From: Chryseobacterium sp.
Lineage (GTDB): Bacteria; Bacteroidota; Bacteroidia; Flavobacteriales; Weeksellaceae
Length of the DNA: 64,000 nucleotides
NCBI RefSeq assembly: GCF_019236175.1
Contig: NZ_JAFAJM010000019.1
Span: 434,001-498,000 of the forward strand
Direction of reading: 5' to 3'
Positions 26,196 to 34,003 of this stretch are shown here, one piece after another. The notes below the pieces were generated by a model. The model had not been told where the DNA came from. It saw only the letters and a program-made list of their open reading frames with translations, and made no database searches. How positions within the stretch are numbered: position 1 is the stretch's first letter; every line of letters begins with the position of its first letter. The position numbers and the translations under genes were made by a program.

Positions 26196-26693
26196 TTATA
26201 GTTTTTGTGTGAATAATAACTGTAGCCCGTCTTCTGTCGCTTTTTCAATTTTTACAGAGCGGATATCTTCAGCATAGGAAAATCTTACGCTGAATTCAGC
26301 ATTTTGGAGGGAGGCCTGATGTCTGGAAATACCTTCTTTCTCATAGACTTCCAGTTCCGGGTTTAGCGGGTTCTTTACAAGTTGCTGAGCCGCTTCTTTT
26401 CCATCAGCTTTTATTATGGTAATAACAAAATCGCCCTCCCGGATTTCATTTCGGTCAAAAGAAGGTAAAAATTTTAATCTGCCTTCCGAAATTTTAGTTT
26501 CCTGAAGAACAATTTTTGCATTTCCTGAAAGGTCTTTATCTGTCCTAAAAAACAGATACATAATCCGGTCAGCCTTCTTTACAGATTTTTCCGTCGCAAA
26601 ATCCCCGAGCAGAGCTAATTCACTCTTTTTCTGAAAACTACAAAACAGAAAAGCGGGAACAATGAATAAGTTAAGTAAATTTTTCATGATCAT
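26196..26693 (-). CDS. Secreted protein of unknown function upstream of the M64 protease
   Basis: A 165-residue protein starting MIMKNLLNLFIVPAFLFCSF; an ATG 6 nt later is equally good. The hydrophobic N-terminus is followed by charged beta-rich sequence (RIMYLFFRTDKDL, FVITIIKADGKEAAQQL), and a cysteine at residue 18 might be a lipobox (FLFC). I know no family. Its stop lies 2 nt before the M64 protease start. In such tight pairs the small partner is sometimes a chaperone or inhibitor; here that is only a guess. Confidence 0.6.
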   Translation of the reverse strand: MIMKNLLNLFIVPAFLFCSFQKKSELALLGDFATEKSVKKADRIMYLFFRTDKDLSGNAKIVLQETKISEGRLKFLPSFDRNEIREGDFVITIIKADGKEAAQQLVKNPLNPELEVYEKEGISRHQASLQNAEFSVRFSYAEDIRSVKIEKATEDGLQLLFTQKL

Positions 26694-26777
26694 TTTTTCT
26701 TAAAGTTAATAAAGTTTTAAATACAAATCACCAGTCTTTGATTTTTTTTTCATGCTAAAAAAAATTACAGAAAGTCC

Positions 26778-26785
26778 TATCTTTG
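26778..26785 (+). promoter_or_regulatory. -7 promoter element TATCTTTG of ruvC
   Basis: A TAnnTTTG match ending 5 nt before the ATG at 26791, so the ruvC transcript should be leaderless. It lies inside the longer frame that begins at 26752, supporting the shorter gene. Confidence 0.6.
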
Positions 26786-26790
26786 AACCA

Positions 26791-27345
26791 ATGATTGCAG
26801 AGAAAATAATTTTAGGTATTGACCCCGGAACAGCTGTCATGGGATTTGGTCTTATTTCCGTTAAAAAAGGTAAAATGGAAATGATCTCCATTCATGAACT
26901 GATTTTAAAAAAATATCCTAATCACGAAACGAAGCTCAAATATATTTTTGATAAGACCTTGGCCCTTATCGATGAATTTCACCCTGACGAGGTCGCTCTG
27001 GAGGCTCCTTTCTACGGAAAGAATGTTCAAAGCATGCTGAAACTGGGAAGAGCACAAGGGGTAGCTATGGCTGCCAGTCTTTACAGAAATATTCCCATTA
27101 CCGAATATTCTCCTAAAAAAATTAAAATGGCCATTACCGGAAATGGTAACGCCAGTAAGGAACAGGTAGCGGGAATGCTTCAGAATCTGCTGAAATTAAA
27201 AGAATTTCCCACAAAATATTTAGATGCTTCCGATGGTCTCGCCGTCGCTGTATGTCATCATTTCAACTCGGGAACTATAGCAGATACCAAATCTTACTCA
27301 GGCTGGGAAAGTTTTCTAAAACAGAATCCGGATCGTTTAAAATAA
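26791..27345 (+). CDS. ruvC: Holliday junction resolvase RuvC
   Basis: RuvC cuts four-way DNA junctions symmetrically, working with RuvAB in recombination repair. The start is the ATG at 26791 (184 residues), because the promoter element lies between it and the earlier ATG at 26752 and because MIAEKIILGIDPGT places the first catalytic aspartate close to the N-terminus as usual. Other acidic residues are in EVALEAPFYGKNVQS and DASDGLAVAVCHH. It is a single-gene unit between two protease loci. Confidence 0.95.
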   Translation: MIAEKIILGIDPGTAVMGFGLISVKKGKMEMISIHELILKKYPNHETKLKYIFDKTLALIDEFHPDEVALEAPFYGKNVQSMLKLGRAQGVAMAASLYRNIPITEYSPKKIKMAITGNGNASKEQVAGMLQNLLKLKEFPTKYLDASDGLAVAVCHHFNSGTIADTKSYSGWESFLKQNPDRLK

Positions 27346-27391
27346 AAAAGCCCCTAAAAAGTGTCTAACTTTTTGGGGGCTATCTATTTTA
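27341..27391. terminator. Bidirectional terminator between convergent genes
   Basis: AGCCCCTAAAAAGT (27349-27362) pairs with ACTTTTTGGGGGCT (27368-27381) around a 5-nt loop, flanked by A-rich and T-rich sequence. Confidence 0.85.
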
Positions 27392-27406
27392 CAAGGTCTT
27401 TTTTAT

Positions 27407-29326
27407 TTAGTTATTTAAAAATTTCTTGGATTCTTTTTGGGCTTTGCTTGTATAGTTGATGATGAATACCCCTTTAGGAAGTTCTCTGCTCATCTGAATT
27501 TCATTAGTAGGGGAATTTCCTTTCTGAATCAGCTTACCACTCATATCATAAATCTGATAATCACCAAAAATATCATTTTTGTTTCCTGATAGTTTTAATT
27601 TATTTTCAGATTTGATATAGGTCATTTTTGATTCTGACGTCCCTTTTATTTCAGATGTTCCTAATTCAGAACTGGTAATTCTTATGGCATAATCCTCCAT
27701 TTGTCCGTATTGTAACTGTGAACACGCAGTCAGGTCAGGAAGTGTTGTTCCTCCGAATGTTGCAGCATCTACGGCTATTCTCATTCTTAAATATGTACCG
27801 GTAACGGCATTGGAAGGAGGTGTAATTGTATTGGTAATGGTCATTCCGTTTCCTGAAGGTACCGTAGCCGATGTATTGTTAACAACAAGCTCGGAAGCCT
27901 CAAATGATCCGTTATTATTATAATCTATCCATACCTTGGTAATGAATTTCTCTGCCTGTCCGAAACCGTTTTCATAATATACATTCAGAGCAGTACCTGA
28001 TGTTAACGGAATATCCGTATAATATGCAGGTCTGATACAGTTTGCGGTAGCGTAATCGTCATAGAATTTAGGAGAAACCTCATCCGAATCATATCCATTA
28101 GTCATACTGCTGATTGAACCAAACTCCACCCTTGTAGGGCCTACTGCATAGTTGTTGTTGGTAGGGTGCAAAATTCCTGTAGGACTACACTGTGCTGCAA
28201 TCACAGACACTGGAGACGGAATCACAACTGACGGATCTTTTGCTGCTGTGGAATTAAGCAGATTCTTTCTGTACTCCATTAATAACATAATTGCCCTTTC
28301 TCTCTGTCCTTCGGTAAACTTCCGGTTTGTATTGGAATAATTCATAATATTATACTGTACTCCCTGATAATTCACTCCTGTACACGGATTGATTGCGGTA
28401 TTCGAAGGTGCAGGATTCTGATAATATGCAGCTCCCGATACCTCTGTATCACAAACCTGGTCATTATCTACGGTACAATCTGTCTGTGCGGGAGGACAAT
28501 AGTTTGCACTTCCGCTTGTCGCCTGATAATTTCCACCTTCAAATGTATGGTAAAGTCCAAATGAATGGCCCAGCTCATGTGTCAGTGTCGTGTCATTTTG
28601 ATTTTTAATGGTGGCTACTTTCATAAAACTTTCATAGAAATAGTCATAGACTTCAGGAAAACGGGCATACCCCATTAATCCTCCTGCAGACTGTTGCTGC
28701 CCGTTAAAGCCAATAATCACATAAATATTGAAATAGGACGTTTCCGGCCAGTGCGGGGCCAGAGTCTTAATCTGGCTATCAGTCGCTCCGTTCCCCGATG
28801 CAGCAGACTTCATTCCTCTTGTATCATACAGGGGAATTGAACTCCCGTTATATCTCACAATCCCTGTGGTGGGGGTACATTGGGGAGATCTTTTTGCCAA
28901 TACCAGTCTGAAAGGCATTACATTTCCGCCGTCAATTCCTGGCCCTTCCGGATAAAATCCGTTACCATAAGTAGTTGCATACATTTTGTTGGCTCTTTCA
29001 ATCCAGTTGATGATTTCCTGATCGGTGACTGCCAGGTTTGCATTAGCTGCTGCCTGCGATTCAATCACGTGCACCACAACCGGAATTTCATAAACCTGTC
29101 CGGTATACAAGCCATTCCAGGAGGTTGTTCCTCCCACTTTATTAAGAAAAGCCTGTTTGTTAATACTTCTTAATTTCTGCTCTCCGTCTTCCCGCCTTTT
29201 TTTCAATTCAGGAAACCTCGCATCCATTTTTTTTAGTTCTTCATCAAAGCCACAATAATGCTCCTGGCTTTGAGAAAAAACATTAACAAACAACAAAAGC
29301 ATCGAAACAATAGTAATTTTGTTCAT
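27407..29326 (-). CDS. Secreted M43 (pappalysin-type) metalloprotease with GEVED domain and T9SS type A tail
   Basis: A 639-residue protein. It has a signal peptide (MNKITIVSMLLLFVNVFSQ), a propeptide-like region with IPVVVHVIES, and the M43 zinc site HELGHSFGLYHTFEGG near residue 249 with the met-turn NIMNYSN. A beta-sandwich GEVED domain (about 430-550, ending YGQMEDYAIRI) and a type A sorting domain (GDYQIYDMSGKLIQ, ELPKGVFIINY) follow. It should be exported by the type IX system. Family relatives cleave host or environmental proteins, but the substrate is unknown. Transcribed alone from a -7 element 29 nt upstream. Confidence 0.92.
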   Translation of the reverse strand: MNKITIVSMLLLFVNVFSQSQEHYCGFDEELKKMDARFPELKKRREDGEQKLRSINKQAFLNKVGGTTSWNGLYTGQVYEIPVVVHVIESQAAANANLAVTDQEIINWIERANKMYATTYGNGFYPEGPGIDGGNVMPFRLVLAKRSPQCTPTTGIVRYNGSSIPLYDTRGMKSAASGNGATDSQIKTLAPHWPETSYFNIYVIIGFNGQQQSAGGLMGYARFPEVYDYFYESFMKVATIKNQNDTTLTHELGHSFGLYHTFEGGNYQATSGSANYCPPAQTDCTVDNDQVCDTEVSGAAYYQNPAPSNTAINPCTGVNYQGVQYNIMNYSNTNRKFTEGQRERAIMLLMEYRKNLLNSTAAKDPSVVIPSPVSVIAAQCSPTGILHPTNNNYAVGPTRVEFGSISSMTNGYDSDEVSPKFYDDYATANCIRPAYYTDIPLTSGTALNVYYENGFGQAEKFITKVWIDYNNNGSFEASELVVNNTSATVPSGNGMTITNTITPPSNAVTGTYLRMRIAVDAATFGGTTLPDLTACSQLQYGQMEDYAIRITSSELGTSEIKGTSESKMTYIKSENKLKLSGNKNDIFGDYQIYDMSGKLIQKGNSPTNEIQMSRELPKGVFIINYTSKAQKESKKFLNN

Positions 29327-29354
29327 TTTTACATTTTTTTTATTTATATTAAAA

Positions 29355-29362
29355 CAAAAATA
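29355..29362 (-). promoter_or_regulatory. -7 promoter element TATTTTTG of the M43 protease gene
   Basis: A minus-strand TAnnTTTG match 28 nt upstream of the start at 29326. Confidence 0.5.
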
Positions 29363-29494
29363 TCATTTTTTTAATTAAATCATTAAAATTGAAGTGTTTT
29401 TTTATCATTATTCACTCTAATATATATGTTTGTCTGATAATAGATTAAATCTATATATACGATTACTTGGCAAAACATAATACTATCTTTTACA

Positions 29495-29521
29495 TTGGTA
29501 TGATTTTTAGTAGTACATTTG
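29495..29521 (+). promoter_or_regulatory. Promoter of the DUF4407 gene
   Basis: TTG (29495-29497), 16 nt, then TACATTTG (29514-29521), slightly shorter than the usual 17-19 spacing. The ATG at 29537 follows 15 nt later. Confidence 0.6.
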
Positions 29522-29536
29522 TATAAATTTTCAGTT

Positions 29537-30622
29537 ATGAAAACAAACCAACAAACTATAAATCAATCGAATCACAAAATAAACTGGTTCCAGAAGTTTC
29601 TTATGATATGCTCCGGTGGCAACATCCATATTTTAAGGAAGACTCCGAGTGAATGGAATAAATTTTCAGGAATTGGAGGAATTGTTCTTTTCACGGCTAT
29701 TTTTGCTACTCTTTCAGCAGGATATGCCATGTACACTGTATTTGATAATATCTGGGCTGCCACAGGTTTTGGAGTTCTGTGGGGATTAATGATTTTCAAT
29801 CTTGACCGCTATATTGTATCCTCTATTAAAAAGACAGGTACATGGTGGAATCAGATCCTCATGGCCATTCCCCGTTTAATTTTAGCAACCTTTTTAGGAA
29901 TTATTATTTCAAAACCTTTAGAACTTAAAATTTTCGAAAAAGAAGTTAACAAGCAGCTGAATACAATTATCCAAAGAAACAAAAAACAGCTTCAGGGCGA
30001 AATGAGCGGAAGAATTCTGCAACAAAGCGGGCCTTTTGAAACGGAGAAAAAACAAATTTCAGAAAAAACAGCACAATATCAGAAATCCTATGATTCGGCA
30101 TCGGTAGAACTTGAAAAAGAAATCCTTGGAAAACAATCCGGCCTGACCAGTGGAAAAGAGGGTTTTGGACCGAACGCGAAACGTAAACAGGAATTAAAAG
30201 AACAGCGAAGAAAGGATCTGGAAAACTATCAGAAACAAACCGCCCCAAGACTGGAATATCTGGATAAAGAAATTTCCAAAGTATATACCAATCTGGAAAC
30301 GGAAAGAAAATCCTCTGAAACCTTTGAGGATAAATTCAACGGATTTGCGGCAAGATTACAGGCGCTGGATGAACTTGGGAAAAATTCTGCCATTATAGGG
30401 CTGGCTGCTACTTTTATTATGGGGCTTTTTATTTGTCTTGAGATTTCTCCTGTACTGGTAAAACTCATTTCCCATGTCGGGCCCTATGACTATCTGCTAG
30501 AAAAAACGGAAAATGATTTCAGGCTCTACTCTAAAGAAAAAATTGAAAAAGGAAATGCGGTGACAGATTTCCGGATTGATGATTTTAAGGAGAACCTGTA
30601 CAAAGAAGAGACCAACGATTAG
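29537..30622 (+). CDS. DUF4407 integral membrane protein
   Basis: The ATG at 29537 (361 residues) is preferred to the TTG at 29519, which is part of the promoter. The pattern is that of DUF4407: WFQKFLMICSGGN near the N-terminus, membrane segments at about 45-65, 68-88 and 112-132 with FNLDRYIVSSIKK between, a long charged coiled-coil region (about 145-285), then a last membrane segment (AIIGLAATFIMGLFICLEI). An inner-membrane protein of unknown role. Its TAG stop is followed, still in frame, by a fragment of a T9SS sorting domain. Confidence 0.88.
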   Translation: MKTNQQTINQSNHKINWFQKFLMICSGGNIHILRKTPSEWNKFSGIGGIVLFTAIFATLSAGYAMYTVFDNIWAATGFGVLWGLMIFNLDRYIVSSIKKTGTWWNQILMAIPRLILATFLGIIISKPLELKIFEKEVNKQLNTIIQRNKKQLQGEMSGRILQQSGPFETEKKQISEKTAQYQKSYDSASVELEKEILGKQSGLTSGKEGFGPNAKRKQELKEQRRKDLENYQKQTAPRLEYLDKEISKVYTNLETERKSSETFEDKFNGFAARLQALDELGKNSAIIGLAATFIMGLFICLEISPVLVKLISHVGPYDYLLEKTENDFRLYSKEKIEKGNAVTDFRIDDFKENLYKEETND

Positions 30623-30733
30623 TACCTATTTGAATCCAAAATTGATGTTTCAAAGCTTAGTTCGGGAACCTATATACTCAGAATTAACACAAAAGATTTT
30701 CAGCACCGTGAATTTAAATTTGTAAAAAAATAA
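30623..30733 (+). pseudogene. Orphan fragment of a T9SS type A sorting domain
   Basis: Directly after the TAG stop of the DUF4407 gene the same frame reads 36 more codons, including FESKIDVSKLSSGTYILRI and ending EFKFVKK and TAA. This is the classic last part of a type A C-terminal sorting domain, but there is no upstream secreted protein and no start. It is best explained as the remnant of a deleted T9SS cargo gene. Readthrough into a membrane protein tail would be odd. A terminator follows at 30767. Confidence 0.75.
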
Positions 30734-30766
30734 ACGACAAACTATTAAGACTATAGACTATTTAAG

Positions 30767-30792
30767 CTTCCGGAAATCCGGAAGTTTTTTTT
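30767..30792 (+). terminator. Rho-independent terminator
   Basis: CTTCCGGA pairs with TCCGGAAG around a 2-nt loop, followed by eight T. It probably once ended the lost T9SS cargo gene and now ends the DUF4407 transcript. Confidence 0.8.
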
Positions 30793-30824
30793 AGAATTTT
30801 AGGGAATGTTTTTTGCTTTGCTTG

Positions 30825-31022
30825 ATGATGCCGTCAAGTGTAGTTCATAACTTTATTTATTTTCCGGAAACTGAAATATTGAGAATCATATATCAGTCAG
30901 GAGCTGTTTACGATTATTTTAAAGTCCCCCTGAATATTGCGGAGAAGTTTGGAAAAGCATCCTCGAAGGGCCAGTTTCTGAACAGGGTCATCAAACCGAA
31001 ATTCAGATTCAGGAGAGTTTAA
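30825..31022 (+). CDS. KTSC-domain small protein
   Basis: A protein of 65 residues from the ATG at 30825, or 64 from the ATG at 30828. It matches the KTSC domain pattern: SSVVHNFIYFPETEILRI, YQSGAVYDYFKVP, then KASSKGQFLNRVIK. Known members are short basic proteins, sometimes fused to lysyl-tRNA synthetase-like or RNA-related proteins; the function is undetermined. No promoter element was seen. The gene stands alone between the DUF4407 region and guaB. Confidence 0.8.
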   Translation: MMPSSVVHNFIYFPETEILRIIYQSGAVYDYFKVPLNIAEKFGKASSKGQFLNRVIKPKFRFRRV

Positions 31023-31050
31023 TAAAGATTATTTTTACGACAATATCATT

Positions 31051-31087
31051 AAAAAAATGAGGCTGTTTCACTTTTGAAACAGCCTCA
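31051..31087 (-). terminator. Terminator of guaB
   Basis: TGAGGCTGTTTCA pairs perfectly with TGAAACAGCCTCA around a 4-nt loop; the A run on the left becomes the T tail on the minus strand. Confidence 0.88.
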
Positions 31088-31112
31088 GCTATAGTTAAAT
31101 TCCTTTTATTTC

Positions 31113-32573
31113 TTATAAAGAATAATTCGGAGCTTCCTGTGTAATAATTACATCGTGCGGGTGAGATTCTTTCAATCCGCTTCCTGTAATCATTACCAGT
31201 TTGGAATCCTGTTGTAAAGCTTCAATATCTTTAGCCCCACAATACCCCATACCTGCTCTTAAACCTCCTGTCAACTGGAAAATAACGTCTTCCAGTTTTC
31301 CTTTGTGTGGTACTCTTCCTTCAATTCCTTCCGGAACAAATTTCTTAGCTTCACTCTGGAAATATCTTTCTTTTCCTCCTCTCTTCATAGCAGAAAGACT
31401 TCCCATTCCCTGATAAGACTTGAATTTTCTTCCCTGGAAAATAATTTCCTCACCTGGTGCTTCATCAGTTCCTGCTAAAAGAGATCCTAACATTACTGCT
31501 CCTGCTCCGCTTGCAATAGCTTTTACGATATCTCCGGAAAGTTTGATCCCACCATCTGCAATAACTGTTACATTCTGAGACTGAGCATATTCGTATACAT
31601 TATAAATGGCAGATAACTGAGGAACCCCTACCCCTGCTACTACTCTCGTAGTACAGATAGATCCTGGCCCAACACCCACTTTAAGTACATTAGCACCTGC
31701 AACAATAAGATCTTTCGCAGCATCTGCTGTTACGATATTTCCTCCAACGATATCCAAGGTAGGATATGCTTTTCTGATTTCTGAAATTTTATCCAGTACT
31801 CCTTTAGAGTGTCCGTGTGCTGAGTCAATAGCAACGATATCCACCCCTGCATGTACTAAAGCTTCGATTCTGTCAAGAGTATCTTCACCAACTCCGACTC
31901 CGGCTCCTACGATAAGGCGTCCGTTCTGATCTTTATTGGCATTAGGGTATTCCAGCTGATTATCGATATCTTTGATGGTAATTAACCCGACAAGTTTATT
32001 ATCTTTATCTACGATTGGAAGTTTTTCTACTCTGTTTCTGAGAAGAATTTCCTTTGCTTTTTCAAGGTTAGTATCTTTATCAGAAGTGATCAGATTTTCT
32101 TTGGTCATGATCTCTTCTACTTTCATATCAAGATTTTCCTGATATTTCACATCTCTGTTGGTAATGATTCCGATTAAAACATTATCAGCATCTACTACGG
32201 GTAATCCTGAAATTTTAAATTTCGCCATCAATTCTTTAGCTTCACCTAAAGTATGATCTTTTGAAAGGGTAACAGGATCGGAAATCATTCCGTTTTCGGA
32301 ACGTTTTACTCTGTTTACCTGAGCAGCCTGCTCAGCAATCGTCATGTTTTTGTGAATAAAGCCTAAACCTCCGACTCTTGCTAAAGCAATGGCCAGATCA
32401 GCTTCAGTAACGGTGTCCATCGCAGCGGAAACTATCGGAACATTCAGCGTGATTTTGTCGGTAAGTCTTGATTTTAATGAAACCTGGTTAGGTAAAACTT
32501 CTGAATAAGAAGGGACTAGAAGAACGTCATCGAAAGTGATGGCTGTCTCTACAATTTTGTTATGAATAGACAT
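31113..32573 (-). CDS. guaB: Inosine-5'-monophosphate dehydrogenase
   Basis: GuaB oxidises IMP to XMP with NAD+, the committed step to guanine nucleotides. The 486-residue length is standard. Residues of about 10-90 begin the TIM barrel (TFDDVLLVPSYSEVLPNQ), 95-205 hold two CBS domains (ISGLPVVDADNVLIGIIT, then VEKLPIVDKDNKLVGLIT), and the catalytic cysteine lies in GVGPGSICTTR near 305. The flap and GYCGAKDIEALQ complete the enzyme. A -7 element lies 14 nt upstream, so the leader is only about 10 nt. Confidence 0.98.
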   Translation of the reverse strand: MSIHNKIVETAITFDDVLLVPSYSEVLPNQVSLKSRLTDKITLNVPIVSAAMDTVTEADLAIALARVGGLGFIHKNMTIAEQAAQVNRVKRSENGMISDPVTLSKDHTLGEAKELMAKFKISGLPVVDADNVLIGIITNRDVKYQENLDMKVEEIMTKENLITSDKDTNLEKAKEILLRNRVEKLPIVDKDNKLVGLITIKDIDNQLEYPNANKDQNGRLIVGAGVGVGEDTLDRIEALVHAGVDIVAIDSAHGHSKGVLDKISEIRKAYPTLDIVGGNIVTADAAKDLIVAGANVLKVGVGPGSICTTRVVAGVGVPQLSAIYNVYEYAQSQNVTVIADGGIKLSGDIVKAIASGAGAVMLGSLLAGTDEAPGEEIIFQGRKFKSYQGMGSLSAMKRGGKERYFQSEAKKFVPEGIEGRVPHKGKLEDVIFQLTGGLRAGMGYCGAKDIEALQQDSKLVMITGSGLKESHPHDVIITQEAPNYSL

Positions 32574-32587
32574 CTTTACTTTCTTTG

Positions 32588-32595
32588 CAAAATTA
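32588..32595 (-). promoter_or_regulatory. -7 promoter element TAATTTTG of guaB
   Basis: A minus-strand TAnnTTTG match starting 15 nt upstream of the ATG; no TTG at -33. Confidence 0.55.
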
Positions 32596-32665
32596 GGTTA
32601 TTTCGATGACATATGAAAATCCTTTTTAATAGTTTACATAAAATTTAATAATCAATAACTTAAAT

Positions 32666-32694
32666 CAAAAAACCATTCTTTTTTAAAGAATGGT
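32666..32694 (-). terminator. Terminator of the ECF sigma operon
   Basis: ACCATTCTTT (32672-32681) pairs with AAAGAATGGT (32685-32694); on the minus strand a T run follows. It is the first terminator after the five genes starting at 36490. Confidence 0.75.
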
Positions 32695-32761
32695 CTCATC
32701 ACAAAATAAATAAGTATGTTGAAAACTACTTGTTACAATTCAATTTTAAATAAAAATAATC

Positions 32762-33466
32762 TTATTTAACTACGTTTCCGTTTTCATCTAAATTCTCAAT
32801 ATGTGTCTGATTATTTTTATCTACATATAATTTTAATCTTACCTTTCCTTTAGTGTCGCGGATAAAAACTCCTACGTCTCCATTGGAGGTTTTGCCTGCA
32901 AAAAAACGTTCATTAGTTAATTTTCCTTCCGCTCTCAGCTTGGCATATGCTCTTTTACTTGCTGCAGGATCATTCAGTTTTTTAAGTGAGTCTTCAAATT
33001 TAATGACTGCTTCCAGCGGAAAGTTATCAGGACGATCCCAAAGTTTCAATCCATACACCCGGTTTTTATCTTTTCCGTTTTCTTCAAAATACTGAAGCTG
33101 CATAATCTGATCCGTATGTCTCTGATCTATGGAATAGACCATTCCTGATTCTTTTTCATTACCATCATAAACAAGCCCGCCACATTCGTCTCCTAATGAA
33201 TTAAAAAAAATAAGTCCTGCTTCCCGTTGTCTCGGGCTCATTTCTTTATGATTGAGCATTCCGGGGTGTTGCCGTTCCTTATTACTGATCACCATTTTCA
33301 GGGTTCCATCTTTTTCAACAATATTAATCCTTTCAACATCTATCTCCTTGAAACGTTCATTGGAAGCCTGTGTTTTGAATGCAAGAATAAAAAATAATAC
33401 ACATAATACAGTTAATGAAAATGCATAAATTTTAAGAAAACGTACTTCTTTGATTAATTTTTCCAT
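32762..33466 (-). CDS. Membrane-anchored protein of unknown function, last gene of the sigma operon
   Basis: A 234-residue protein with one N-terminal membrane segment (about 10-28, FSLTVLCVLFFILAF) and a periplasmic remainder rich in charged beta-strands: ERINIVEKDGTLKMVI, RQREAGLIFFNSLGDECGGL, and a C-terminal VGVFIRDTKGKVRLKLYV. The strand-turn pattern looks like a repeated small beta-sheet unit. I have seen similar unnamed proteins in flavobacteria but know no function. It starts 29 nt after the DUF4252 lipoprotein and precedes the operon terminator. Confidence 0.7.
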   Translation of the reverse strand: MEKLIKEVRFLKIYAFSLTVLCVLFFILAFKTQASNERFKEIDVERINIVEKDGTLKMVISNKERQHPGMLNHKEMSPRQREAGLIFFNSLGDECGGLVYDGNEKESGMVYSIDQRHTDQIMQLQYFEENGKDKNRVYGLKLWDRPDNFPLEAVIKFEDSLKKLNDPAASKRAYAKLRAEGKLTNERFFAGKTSNGDVGVFIRDTKGKVRLKLYVDKNNQTHIENLDENGNVVK

Positions 33467-33495
33467 ATTAAAACAACTTTTCTGCTAAAGATAAA

Positions 33496-33993
33496 TTAGT
33501 TATCCGAAATAGAATTAATCATTCTTGAAATATCATCGGGTGTAAAGCTTCCTTTTATATCAACGAAGACCAGTTCTCTGTCTGATTTTACGGTAATCAG
33601 CATATTCTTAATGGCATCGCCTGTTTGTTTTACTCTGAGATTTACATTGTCTCCGTCATGTTTTACTGTAGCCCAGTCTTCGTACTGATGATCATTCAGA
33701 TACTGTCCATATCTTCGAAGCATTTCCTGGCTCCCGTTTTCTACGGTAAGTACTTTTATTTTGGAAATCTTCTTAATCAGGCTGATCACCTCTTCACTTT
33801 CTCCATCTTGCCGCAAAGCTCTTTTGATATAGGGTTTAGCCAGTGCAACAGGCACATTGACACTCATAAACCGGGCTTCTTTAAAATCATGCCGGGCATC
33901 TGAAAAGAAGTCTATATTTGGCTTTCCTGAGACAATACAAGACTGGAACATTCCTATCGTCAAAAACAGAAGAATAATTTTTAAAGTTTTCAT
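33496..33993 (-). CDS. DUF4252 lipoprotein
   Basis: Starting at the ATG at 33993 (165 residues) gives a normal lipoprotein signal (MKTLKIILLFLTIGMFQSC); an earlier ATG would overlap the upstream gene by 8 nt. The domain matches DUF4252: SVNVPVALAKPYIK, IKKISKIKVLTVEN, and a C-terminal DRELVFVDIKGSFTPDDISRM. The next gene upstream carries a second copy of this domain at its N-terminus. Predicted envelope lipoprotein; function unknown, probably part of the regulon of the adjacent ECF sigma factor. Confidence 0.82.
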   Translation of the reverse strand: MKTLKIILLFLTIGMFQSCIVSGKPNIDFFSDARHDFKEARFMSVNVPVALAKPYIKRALRQDGESEEVISLIKKISKIKVLTVENGSQEMLRRYGQYLNDHQYEDWATVKHDGDNVNLRVKQTGDAIKNMLITVKSDRELVFVDIKGSFTPDDISRMINSISDN

Positions 33994-34003
33994 GATTATT
34001 TTT

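Noticed and set aside
26752..26790. ATG at 26752 as start of ruvC
   Set aside because: A -7 promoter element lies between it and the ATG at 26791, and the shorter protein starts like known RuvC proteins.
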